A DNA stretch of 64,000 bases from Enoplolaimus lenunculus. Lineage: Eukaryota > Nematoda > Enoplea > Enoplida > Thoracostomopsidae. The translations under genes were made by a program, and so were the position numbers. The DNA is taken from positions 248,001 through 312,000 of the forward strand of contig JASANG010001660.1 of assembly GCA_030248215.1 (NCBI GenBank), written 5' to 3'. Positions 55,205-64,000 of the stretch are shown piece by piece (positions within the stretch are counted from its first letter, which is position 1; each line of letters opens with the position of its first letter). Under the pieces are notes generated by a model. That model worked only from the letters and a program-made list of their open reading frames with translations, had not been told where the DNA came from and made no database searches.

Positions 55205-55285
55205 CGATATATGTATATATAGATACATAGATATAAAGATATATAGATATCAAGATATACAGATATAAAGATATATACATATATA
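55205..55285. repeat. GATATA-type microsatellite
   Basis: Repeats of ATATAGATA/ATATAAAGATA for about 80 bp. Low complexity only. Confidence 0.85.
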
Positions 55286-55589
55286 TTTATATAAACGCCT
55301 TGACTTGCTTGCTGTCTACACGCTCCGATCTCACCATTTTATCTAGAATTGCAGTTATTAACTTGTAACCTGTAATTCTGTAATTTTATTATTTATGTTT
55401 CATTTACTATTAATGGTTTTGTCATAATACAAAAAATCAGCAAAAAATTGACAAAATTAGTGATTAGTGTTTATGAGTGATCTAAATAGTGTAAGCGCAA
55501 GTTATATTGGCATAAAATTTTAGATAAAATATGTGTAGAAAATATCACAACAGCGAGCGCTATAATTGTTCAGACCGTAATATTAAACA

Positions 55590-55663
55590 TGTATAATCCG
55601 CGTAATGGTGTACCGGGCGTTACATTGGATGACCTACCGTACACCAGACGTTTTGGCAAGAGG
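55590..55663 (+). CDS. Candidate first exon, unknown protein
   Basis: ATG preceded by AAAC opens MYNPRNGVPGVTLDDLPYTR then RFGKR, and the frame meets a donor GTAAAT directly after CAAGAG. The composition and codon choice look like coding DNA. No following exon could be found on the plus strand, and the family is unknown. Confidence 0.28.
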
Positions 55664-55769
55664 TAAATTTCACATTATGTAAGATTTAGAAGAAAAATCA
55701 GAATGCACTTAAAATTTGCAGAGCACACATGTATATTATTAGCGATTTTATAAAAAAAGACTGCCAATG

Positions 55770-55930
55770 TATGGAACAGGACCTTATAGTATAGGTACAT
55801 TTTTTAGCCTAAACGTAAGAATGAACTTATTTCTATGCCTAAAACCTAAGCAAAAATTGAATAACGTTTAAGTTAACTCAATTGCAGTCGTGCAGAAAAC
55901 CGTTCCGCTCTAGATCTTTACATGGGCCGA
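55770..55930. mobile_element. TIR element with TTAGGC-like core (family B)
   Basis: A decayed GGAACAG left end, a core of AAACCTAAGC-like hexamers, AATTGCAGTCGTGCAGAAAA, then CCGTTCCGCTCTAGATCTTT ACATGGGCC at the right. Confidence 0.6.
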
Positions 55931-56066
55931 AGAGACGAACATGCTTCGAGTGATAGTTACAAGTCAAAAGACTTAACTTTGGCATTATAAGTGCTAACTC
56001 AAATAAGATATAAAAACAGTAACTGAAAATACTTTAATATAAGATGATTTTAAAATATTTGCATAC

Positions 56067-56225
56067 CTTGAGATAACGTGAGAATCTTGGTCGACCAAAT
56101 AAATGATGCGAATGATCTGGTATGATTTCCATCGTTTTCTGAGGTTTAAAGCTGCTACGGCGTCGCGATCTTTCCGCTGCTGGCACTGCCACCATTGTCG
56201 TCCGTAGAGCTTTAGTTAAATACAT
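56067..56225 (-). CDS. Candidate first exon, unknown protein
   Basis: ATG at 56225 opens MYLTKALRTTMVAVPAAERS, continues RRRSSFKPQKTMEIIPDHSH, then HLFGRPRFSRYLK, and ends at donor GTATGC. The basic serine-containing RRRSSF is a typical kinase-site context. The GC content is higher than its flanks. A later start after an AG at about 56208 is also possible. The next exon should lie to the left and was not found. The family is not recognised. Confidence 0.4.
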
Positions 56226-56454
56226 TATATTTTAATTATATATATTAGTGGTTTAGCTAAATTAATAATTCTAAAAATATAATTTATCAAAGCACTAAGT
56301 AGGTACCTCGCTACGTTATACGAGCTCGAGTCAAACATAAAACACTATGTTAAACGCTTTTCACTATTAAAGCAGTATTTTTCAAAATGCTCTTTGTACG
56401 CACAGAAACGCTGCAATAGATCCGGTACTGCAGCAAAATCCGGTCCATGTATAG

Positions 56455-56565
56455 AATACGGCCGGAACAGTAGTATAAGCATATTTCTAAGCCCAAACCT
56501 AAGCCTAAGCTTAAGCCTAAGCGTATATATGAGCATATTCCTACGCCTAAGCGGGCCCAAAATCC
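56455..56565. mobile_element. TIR element with TTAGGC-like core (family B), partial
   Basis: GCCGGAACAGTAGTATAAGC leads into CCTAAGCCTAAGCTTAAGCC and ends GCGGGCCC. The usual right-hand block with the GTTCCGC motif is missing. Confidence 0.5.
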
Positions 56566-56624
56566 TGTTGCGATAACGCTTTTTAGCGTTTCGAAAAACG
56601 CTGTTCTAAACTGAAAGTACAAGG

Positions 56625-57000
56625 GTACTACCGGAGGTCTACCTCCGGCCCCGGCTCCGGCAGAAAATCGGCCTGCGGCTGCGACTCCGGTAGAATTTTT
56701 GCCGCGGTAGTAAAATTTTGCATAATTTTTTAAAATTTATCTGTTTAGCGCGTTTCGTTTTACTTTTGTCACCATTTTCATGAAACAATTTCCGAAACTA
56801 CGCTGAAAATTAGCGTAAAACCAAACAACTTCACAATATATTGCAGATATTGGCTAAAATTAATTAATTAACTATCATTTTGAGTACCAAAATTCGCCTC
56901 ACCTCCGGCTCCGGCTCCGGCAAGTTTCATTGACTTCCGGCTCCGGCAACTTTCGTTGACTTCCGGCTCCGGTATTTTTCACCTCCGGTTTCACCCTGGA
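56625..57000. repeat. CTCCGG hexamer-rich repeat pair
   Basis: Two clusters of CCGGCTCCGG-type hexamers in the same orientation, at about 56630-56705 and 56900-56998, flank an AT-rich spacer. The right cluster contains two tandem copies of TTGACTTCCGGCTCCGG. They contrast sharply with the AT-rich surroundings. Confidence 0.65.
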
Positions 57001-57378
57001 AAGTGCCTACTTATATAAGTAAAATAAAAAAAATTGCTAATCTTACTTTTATAGGGGCATCAATACAGCTTATATACAAATAAGTTATACTTAGTCCAAT
57101 TATAAAGTTTAACTTTAAACCTTAGCCTACATATAAATCTAAGCATGCTCTATTGCTATTCCATTCTATATGGAGACCCATTCAAGAAAGTAATGGGTCA
57201 AAAAATGTTGTATTTTACATTTTGCGTTGCATAATGCAGTTGTAAAGATTGATTGTTCTATTTATTGAAATAAAAGAACACAAGCGTTAAAGCACACCGG
57301 TCTATAAGAAATATGTTTTTCAATTAAAAAATATCACGCAGAAATGTTGGCTTGAAATCTAGTCAGGCATTGGACCTA

Positions 57379-57740
57379 TACTGTGCTGACCCGAATAAGA
57401 GGGGGTTCCCATTTTGAGTCCCAATCAATAGGAGTCCGTATCCATATTAAGAGTCGGTAACCGGATAGAGTCCCTAAACCGTAATTTGAGTCCATAAATG
57501 TCAATTATCCCTAATTGTGGCGCATAAATTACTCCAGGACCAAATAAAGTTGAGTTCAATACTTTAAAGCGTACTTAAATTTTTAAAGTACATTCCTAAG
57601 TGCATTATCGCTCAAGCTATTAACACAAGACAAATAAACGTTTAATTCAACGGACATGTGCAACACCGGATTAACAGGGGGTGGACTCTGGAGACGCCAA
57701 ATAAATATCAGTCTTCCATCTTCTTCGTGTCACTATAGTA
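57379..57740. mobile_element. TIR element (family D), near full copy
   Basis: Left end TACTGTGCTGACCCGAATAA, right end GTGTCACTATAGTA, in reverse orientation to the copy at 15028. It shares TCCCAATCAATAGGAGTCCG and GTACATTCCTAAGTGCATTA. It is non-coding. Confidence 0.75.
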
Positions 57741-59124
57741 ACTACATTTAAACCAAGTCGAAATTATTACTTATCGTTCATAAAAACTTGTCTAAATAGA
57801 CCTTACGTTGTAACCCTCGGAAAACTATATACCAACAGTAGTCCTGTTTAAAGTGAAAATCACAAAATTTCATCTCTAGTAATATTTAAATCTCTGGGTC
57901 GACCGTGCTCCATGAGTGCAAATCTTTCATAGCTTTAAATTTCAAATTTACCAATTTTAAACTCTCTTACTGCCCTGCGGTATGGGCTAAGCATCTACTA
58001 GGTACTACTCTAATATCATCTGAGCATGACTAAAAGTAAAATATTTAAACCGGGTAATAGCTCCTAAGAGAACAAACCTGTTGACAACCATATAAATGGT
58101 AATTTTAGGACTTTCTGGAAAACGTGATCATAGCCTGCTTGCTTGTTTCGGAGGGGTTAAATATATACGGTCTACAAATAGAACAGAACCAAAATCAAAT
58201 GTAGAAACATAAGCCTAGTAGCAAATTGAGTATAAAACTAAGTATATGATTGAAAAACGTCTACAGCCTACTTACGAGGTAAGGCATATGTGTTGGAAAA
58301 ACGCTAGGTTTAGGTATAAATATGTCTTCTCGTAACCCTAAGTTTAAGCGTGTATGATAGCCGTGTATGAACCACCTACAACATTATACGGGACGTAGGC
58401 TCTTGTACACTTCCCCAAAAAAGGCTATGTTCCGCAAAAGGCTTTTACCTAACCATAGGCCTAAACTTTCGCCTAATTTTACCAAACCTATAAAACCTAA
58501 TCGGGGCTTAAAAGTATCAGCCTTTCAGTGTGGAGGGACGCGTGCAAGAGCCAAAATTTGTTTTATGGACCAAACAAAAACACATTCCCTCTACAGCCTG
58601 TATCTGGGTACCTATATGTTGTCGTTGCTTTTGTCAATAAAAGGATTATGAACCATTCTTAACATATCTAAGAAGGACTCTATAAGTACAAGTTTCCTGT
58701 GGGAAATCAAACACCACGCTTCCTTTAAACCGCGTTGTCATTAATAAAGATTTCTGCTGCTGTTTTTGAAGGCTGTAGAGGAACAAAAATATTAACTTCT
58801 TAGCAACCGCTGGCACAATATAATATATTTTGCTAGCAAACTACCAGTTTTAAAATGTCAGTGTCACATCTGTTTTCAGTACTTCGATGACACTGTTTCT
58901 TTTGTTTATCTTTTTAATAAACAAACTTTTCAATTACTAATGCTGGTAATTATCATGGAAAAATATTCAAATACTATATCCATAACAGGAAAATTTTGCA
59001 GTTACTTACTGTTTATAATAGAAATATTTCCAATAAATATTTACAATTGAAAATTATATTTTTCTTGACAGAAATTTCTTCACCTTGCCAAAAATGTTCG
59101 GCCCTGAGAGATGAAAATATTCAA
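57741..59124. other. Gene-free stretch
   Basis: No exon was supported. A 94-codon plus-strand frame at 58367-58651 starts with ATG, but its middle consists of TTAGGC-like hexamers (AACCATAGGCCTAAACTTTC), so it is attributed to repeat sequence. Confidence 0.4.
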
Positions 59125-59314
59125 AGAATAGGGACAGAACAGTAGTCTATATAAACATATTCCGAACCCTAAACCTAAGCCTAAACGTAAAGAATAAGCA
59201 TATACGTAAAGCGTAAGCCTAAGGCTAAGCCGAAGCAGAAAATTAGTCTCAAACTTAAGCTAACTCGATTGCAGTCCCATAGAAAAACGTTCCGCGTTTG
59301 ATTTTTACATGGGT
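59125..59314. mobile_element. TIR element with TTAGGC-like core (family B)
   Basis: GGGACAGAACAGTAGTCTAT on the left, many CCTAAGC-like hexamers, GATTGCAGTCCCATAGAAAA and CGTTCCGCGTTTGATTTTTA with CATGGG on the right. Confidence 0.6.
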
Positions 59315-59329
59315 CAGATATCCTCTACC

Positions 59330-59530
59330 TTGCAATTATTCCCTCAGAAATTTTTTTTGCAAAAAACACAATATTTCCTTCACAAATTTTGTGTATAAAA
59401 TAGTAAAGGTCCCTACATTACAATTTTTCGCCCTCAAATTTTTTGGCACTAAAATGATAAGGGGCCAATTTTACAATTTTTGCGTTTTACAATATTTGCC
59501 TGCCCGCCCCGCCCCGAGTCAAAAATTTTT
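59330..59530. repeat. Family J dispersed repeat
   Basis: Alternating TTACAATTTTTCGCCCTCAA and AATTTTTTGGCACTAAAATG units followed by GGATCCGCC. The same layout occurs in reverse order of detail at 32484-32640. The plus-strand open frame here is a product of the repeat. Confidence 0.45.
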
Positions 59531-59914
59531 GGATCCGCCGCCGCGTTCGCTGTCGAAAAGTATATTTATGCTAAGTTATTGCAGTATCATATTGAAAAAT
59601 TTTGCTGCATTTAAGGTGCAGTTTGAACGTTAACCGTCTTTGATTATGCAATATTACAAACTTATCACGTGATAATATGTAAGCTTAGATCAATTACCAT
59701 AAAAAGGATACTTTGACTTTAGATAAAAAGCAGAATGATAAAAAAACAACAAACGGCAGAAAGCATAAAAATAAATATAAAATAACAATTGGTCCATATG
59801 ACACACCAGAATTTCTGCGGTACATAAGCTCTTGTTTGGGGGCCATTATTCGTATTATAATTCGGAAGAGATCTCTACGGTTGTTTTAATATCCCTTTCC
59901 TGTATAGAGTATAC

Positions 59915-60064
59915 GGCCAATGTTACTTTTAGGGCCGTAACAGTAGATTAAACGTGTTTCTAAACCTAAGCTTAAGCCTAAGCAAAAAAATGTAGTCTAT
60001 AATGTAAGCCTACTGTTTTACAGACCCACAAGAAACCGGGAGAACCCTAAGAGTAACATGGGCC
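59915..60064. mobile_element. TIR element with TTAGGC-like core (family A), best ends
   Basis: Left end GGCCAATGTTACTTTTAGGG, right end CCCTAAGAGTAACATGGGCC, an almost perfect inverted pair. The core is ACCTAAGCTTAAGCCTAAGC and the right block CAGACCCACAAGAAACCGGG. Confidence 0.8.
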
Positions 60065-60186
60065 GAGTATACTGTAAGTAACTTTATAGTCGAGCGGTAA
60101 CGGCGAACGCATCTTATTCGAGAGTCAGGTGGATTTAGAATAAATATAAATGCAGTATAAAATAGAAAATGCTCATGTGGGATAAA

Positions 60187-60300
60187 GATAAAACAGTGTG
60201 CACACGTGCAAGTTTTGCTCTAAAATTTATTCACAGAACTTGCAGCTGCAATTTACACATGATGCAACGAACAGCCTTGTAAGTTGAATGAACTAATTAA
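60187..60300. mobile_element. Partial family I element
   Basis: GTGCACACGTGCAAGTTTTG and AACTTGCAGCTGCAATTTAC match the left end region of 37484-38545. The opposite end is not found. Confidence 0.5.
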
Positions 60301-60527
60301 CATTGCGTGGTCCGATAATCTATATGTTACGTTTGTCATTTGTCGGAGTCGTGCACAAAAGTATTCATATAAATTTATGTTTATGATTTAGATAGAAAAT
60401 ACGGTTTTTTTGTTGTTGCTCCCAATTATTTTCGTTTATCGAAAGCCTACCCCTCGTTATTCGGTTCCGCATAGTAATTTATTTTCAATTCAGTTCAAGA
60501 TATGTGTATCAGAGCCATTTTTTTCGT

Positions 60528-60630
60528 TCATTACTTTGAGGGGCGGAACAGTAGAATAAGCATATTCCTAAGCCTGTACTCTCTTCTAGTCCCACAGAAA
60601 ACCGTTCCGCCCCTGATCTTTACATGGGCC
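60528..60630. mobile_element. TIR element (family B), short copy
   Basis: GGGGCGGAACAGTAGAATAA on the left and CCGTTCCGCCCCTGATCTTT plus ACATGGGCC on the right are inverted over the GGGGCGGAAC part. Only one hexamer remains in the core. Confidence 0.65.
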
Positions 60631-61237
60631 ATTACTTTTATGGTTAAGTATCCTTTTAAGACTTGAATATGTTGTTACGATGCTGCGAATATTAATTACA
60701 TTTAGAGCTTTAGGCTTCAGACTTAGAATTTGGATTATGCTTAGGTATATACGCGTAGGTTTAGGTTTAGTCTTAGCAGGCAGGACCAGTATAGATAACA
60801 CGGGAAACGTTATTTAAGAATAGAAATTCATTTACAAATATTGGCCACACAAAAACTCAACATAATTTCTTTTTCCACCGTTTAAGCATTATTATTGTTC
60901 TAAACTTGTACAATTACGTATCTATAAAACCACTAGCGGATCCAGAGGCGGGGCTGAGGAAGCATACCACCTTTCCGTCATAAATTTGTGAAAAGTTGGT
61001 AAGACAGTTCCAATATCTAATAACAAGAATAAATGTCCGCTAAAGTTGCATTATATTTCATGGTTTCCGTGAACGACTTTGCCTCCAAAACAGGCGTATT
61101 CATGATGTTGTTTGTGGATTTTACGACAAAAAAAGAGTAGTGCCCTTTTGGGTCTCTCACTTCCATTAACTTATTTTTTCATATCTCTGTCTTTTTATTT
61201 CAATATTTGGTTAAAACATGAATTTAATCCGGAAATT

Positions 61238-61547
61238 TACGAGACGGAGAATAAGGGGATTCCCATTTAGAGTCCCAATCAATAGGAGTCCGGATCCTAA
61301 TAAGAGTTCGTAAGCGGATAAAGCCCCTCCAGAGCCAAATAAAGTTGTTTATTGAAAGTACATTCCTACGTATAACCTTGCATTATCGCTCTAGCTTTTG
61401 ATACAAGACAAATAGACGTTTAATTCGACGGATACTTATAGTTGCAATATACCGGATATGTATATCAGCAACGAAGGGCGTCGGAAGGCGTGTGAAAATA
61501 AATAACAGTGGCTAACCGAACCCCCTCTTATTCGGTTCACGACAGTA
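61238..61547. mobile_element. TIR element (family D), shortened copy
   Basis: The left end has ACGGAGAATAAGGGGATTCC (decayed); the right end is TTATTCGGTTCACGACAGTA. It shares TCCCAATCAATAGGAGTCCG and GCATTATCGCTCTAGC with the copy at 57379. It lies just downstream of the EndoU stop codon. Confidence 0.7.
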
Positions 61548-61625
61548 GTATATATATACGCCAGTCTTCACAAATTCTTGGATCCGCTACTGTGTAATAT
61601 TTAGCACAATTTCTTTCGTAAATCA

Positions 61626-61868
61626 TCATCGTCTTGCAGGTGATGGAAATAGTGATCCAACAAACATTTTGCCCCTCTGTGTTGTATCGTAACTGGTTAT
61701 CGTAAATGGTGTATCATTAATGCGAAATTTGCAGGCATTATAGCCAGGTTTTGCAATAAAACACAGAGTATATAGAGCGAAATCAAATTCTGGACTTGTG
61801 CCAATAAAAAATGAACCAGACGGTTTGATTTGACGCCCCCACGAGTATTGAATCATCGCAAATATGGT
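61626..61868 (-). CDS. EndoU terminal exon
   Basis: Acceptor TGCTATTTAG. Encodes TIFAMIQYSWGRQIKPSGSF with the catalytic Lys, the family signature FIGTSPEFDFALYTLCFIAK, and the last strands to SLFPSPARR and TGA. Confidence 0.92.
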   Translation of the reverse strand, partial: TIFAMIQYSWGRQIKPSGSFFIGTSPEFDFALYTLCFIAKPGYNACKFRINDTPFTITSYDTTQRGKMFVGSLFPSPARR

Positions 61869-64000
61869 CTAAATAGCAAAAATAAATACAAATACTAAAG
61901 TCAAATGTAAGAAGCAGCCCGTGAAAGGGTCAGAGAGACGGGGACAGGAACGTAATAAATGTTAAACAGCACGAAAATGAATAAATATTTCTTAGAAAGA
62001 GAATTATTTAGCTTCAGACTGAACTCTTTTGATGTCTTGTGTAAAACGCGAAACCAATACCATGCGACCGCACCTCGAAAACACACCATTCTAATTTCCA
62101 AAAATTTGTAGCACCAGATATTCGGTGATAGACCTTAAAAACCCTGTGAGGCAAAAACCATTCATTCATGTTTCGAAATACCCTTCAACTCCTGGAGTCC
62201 CAAATCCAAATTCGAGTCAGACAGTAAATCCAGTCACGCGTCCAGGAATTTTCGAAGCGGAAGGATACTTTTTCCATTCCGAAATTTTACAATTTTAAAA
62301 AGTGTGTTTTAGCAAACTTTTTGCTGTTATGATCGCGAACAATTCGCACAAATTTTAAATTTGTGTTGTAACGTTCGCCATATTTGTAATATATTTGGCT
62401 GGTTAATATATTGCAAGATTCCCATGAACCAATTTCATCGTAAAATCTAGCGCTACAAAGCCGGTGGGGAATGCATTACTGTATCCTCCCTTAATCAATC
62501 ACAGAATAAATCTCTCGTGAATGTGGCAATCAATTTTCATTTAAGACAGCTAAATCGACAACTACTACTTACTCCTCGTTTGATAATAAATCCTTTATAG
62601 TCAATATCACCACTATCTTCAAGATAGTAATACCTTAACCAGTTATGCAACCCTGAAACTCCATTTTTCCATTCACCAACAAAAACGTGTTCGAAACCTG
62701 AAATCACAAAAAATTGACCAGATTAATATCGAAATGCCAAGAGCTGTCGTTAATGCTTACTAGCCGTGGCGGATCCGAAAATTTCTGACTGCGGACGCCG
62801 TGCGATATATGATGGTGTGAAATGCTCTCGAGTGAGACTCAGTGAGAAACAAAGCGCCATTTTAATATGAAATTTTTACACAAAATTTTGGTTTTGATCT
62901 CTGTAAGGCGAGTAGGCCTCGAAGATTCCGTTGAAACCGCCAGTGCCTCTGACCGACCACCAATAGTATGAGCCTGTATTTACGCTTAGTCCAATACTAG
63001 GAATTAATAGAATAAAAAACGGTATATACAGGAAAAACACACAGGAACATATATATGCAAGGCGAGAGATCGATGAGATATATCCAGTATCGCGGCTACA
63101 GCTTCTTATCGATTCAGCATGCAACTTTGAAAAATCTGCGTCTTCGGTGCAATTCAAATTAAATATTGCAAACTGCATGCGTAATTTGGTTTCTTGTTTG
63201 TTACGCTCGGTAGCTTTGTCCGTCATTATACCTGGCGCCCCCGCGTAATATGTGCGTATGCGCCCCCCTGTGTTTAGGATAAGCTGCTACGTTTCTTGTT
63301 GATACTTTGCCAGAAGGACTCATTTCGCTGATGGAGGGCACGATTACCCTAGCTGTGACCCTGGATATATCTTCTACCGAAGTTTCAGGAGAGAGAAGAG
63401 ACAAACACATTTAACCAGATTTTGAATGACTATATGAATTTTAGATGGATGTCAAGAAGTATTTTATACATAATTTCATTTTCTCCTGATCTGAAATCCT
63501 TGCTACGCCCTTGAAAAACACTGGTAAAATAAAGGATCAACTGATCCTTTAAACCTTCTAAAAAAGAGCCGTCCCGGTATCTCGTACTACCACAATAGAT
63601 TGCGATGACATTTTGTAGTATTTTTGCGTAGGCTTAAGCCCTAAATGCAACCTTGGCCAAAATGTGTATACCTGGCCTGTGAATTCATTATCGTTACGTT
63701 TAGAAAATAATTGCTAAAGACAATGTTCACAACCCGTAATATTCTACTTTCATAACATATCGGATCCATAGTCATAGAAAGCCAGGAGGCTCTGTCTCGC
63801 TACAAAAATTTTATCCCTCTTTGAAAAATAAGGAACGCGCTTGTATAAGTCATTTAGAGTCTTTGCCCGCAAGTCCTGAAAATTTCTAGCTCGCCCCACC
63901 AGTTTTAGTAAGTTACTAATCCGAAACGACTGTCGTAAATACCTGATGTATCCAATTGTCCACGGGCTCTTGAATATGTCTCAAACCACAACTGGTTTAT
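61626..64000 (-). CDS. EndoU (XendoU-type) endoribonuclease, C-terminal half, runs off window
   Basis: Three exons in consistent phase: 63943-64000 (continuing beyond the window), 62573-62697 and 61626-61868. Together they read INQLWFETYSRARGQLDTS, then GFEHVFVGEWKNGVSGLHNW, LRYYYLEDSGDIDYKGF, then IQYSWGRQIKPSG, SFFIGTSPEFDFALYTLCF and a TGA. The two histidines (EHVF and LHNW) and the lysine of RQIKPSG are the catalytic residues of the EndoU family. These are Mn2+/Ca2+-dependent enzymes that cut RNA at uridines and leave 2',3'-cyclic phosphates. Animal members are often secreted or ER-linked; the N-terminus that would show this is outside the window. All active-site residues are present and no break is seen. 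The C-terminus is of normal length. Confidence 0.92.
62573..62697 (-). CDS. EndoU exon with both catalytic histidines
   Basis: Acceptor GTGATTTCAG, donor GTAAGT. Encodes FEHVFVGEWKNGVSGLHNWL through DIDYKGFIIKRG. Confidence 0.93.
62755..62905. repeat. Family F/G dispersed repeat in EndoU intron
   Basis: GGCGGATCCGAAAATTTCTG with GGACGCCGTGCGATATATGA (shared with about 8258-8330) runs into GCGCCATTTTAATATGAAAT and CAAAATTTTGGTTTTGATCT (shared with 11336 and 35365). This join suggests the two blocks belong to one larger element. Confidence 0.5.
63943..64000 (-). CDS. EndoU exon, partial at window edge
   Basis: INQLWFETYSRARGQLDTS plus the first base of the following Gly, then donor GTATTT. 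The LWF-x-x-Y-x-R pattern directly before GFEHVF is diagnostic of the family. The exon continues past 64000. Confidence 0.88.

Noticed and set aside
58367-58651. 94-codon plus-strand open frame starting with ATG
   Set aside because: Its middle is made of telomere-like hexamers, so it is likely repeat-derived.
62876-63226. 116-codon minus-strand frame with a hydrophobic segment, considered as an EndoU exon
   Set aside because: The true upstream EndoU exon is at 63943-64000 and joins directly to 62697 in phase. This frame is intronic and partly family F repeat.
1-64000. Search for LTR retrotransposons, retroviral or Polinton-type elements
   Set aside because: No long terminal direct repeats, gag/pol/integrase, envelope or capsid signatures were recognised; the only reverse transcriptase belongs to the LINE.

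Overview
The window looks like AT-rich animal nuclear DNA with spliced genes, and most likely comes from a nematode or a close relative. Three multi-exon genes can be assembled from GT..AG junctions and matching codon phase, all on the minus strand: an HSDL1/17-beta-HSD-type short-chain dehydrogenase (27323-32291, C-terminal exon not found), a two-pore-domain (K2P/TWK-like) potassium channel (36125-41814, five exons, about 550 aa), and the C-terminal half of an EndoU endoribonuclease that runs off the right edge (61626-64000). The nematode call is an inference. It rests on the TWK-like first membrane helix of the channel and on the many TTAGGC-type hexamer runs, which is the nematode telomere unit, together with an RTE-type LINE. 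No rRNA, functional tRNA, CRISPR or bacterial-style operon was seen.

Most of the DNA is mobile elements and their debris. A nearly full-length RTE-like LINE (about 15628-18756, minus) has endonuclease and reverse transcriptase domains and ends in a short ATG-type trinucleotide tail. Its endonuclease contains a well-formed PHD zinc finger placed inside the fold, the most unusual observation here. At least six families of short terminal-inverted-repeat elements recur: a piggyBac-like family (TTAA + CCC ends) whose core is a tRNA-like Pol III promoter; an hAT-like family with 8-bp target duplications; a family ending in TACTGTAGTGACCCGAATAA; two related families whose interior is built of TTAGGC-like hexamers; a 1.08-kb element with about 68-bp ends; and a 1.06-kb element inside the channel gene that has swallowed tandem tRNA-Ala-like units.

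Layout: 0-15 kb is repeats plus two weak exon candidates, including a 190-bp triplicate (4557-5128) and a GC-rich hairpin element (7060-7215). 15-19 kb is the LINE. 19-25 kb has one possible small membrane-protein ORF, a microsatellite with a 42-bp perfect palindrome, and a local duplication. 27-32 kb is the dehydrogenase and 36-42 kb the channel. 42-54 kb is gene-poor and holds an 11-copy 84-bp minisatellite (51165-52089). 54-57 kb holds a possible 65-aa mitochondrial-type protein and two candidate first exons on opposite strands. 57-64 kb is repeats followed by EndoU. The three genes have no obvious shared pathway. Exon coordinates come from hand reading of splice junctions and need transcript support.
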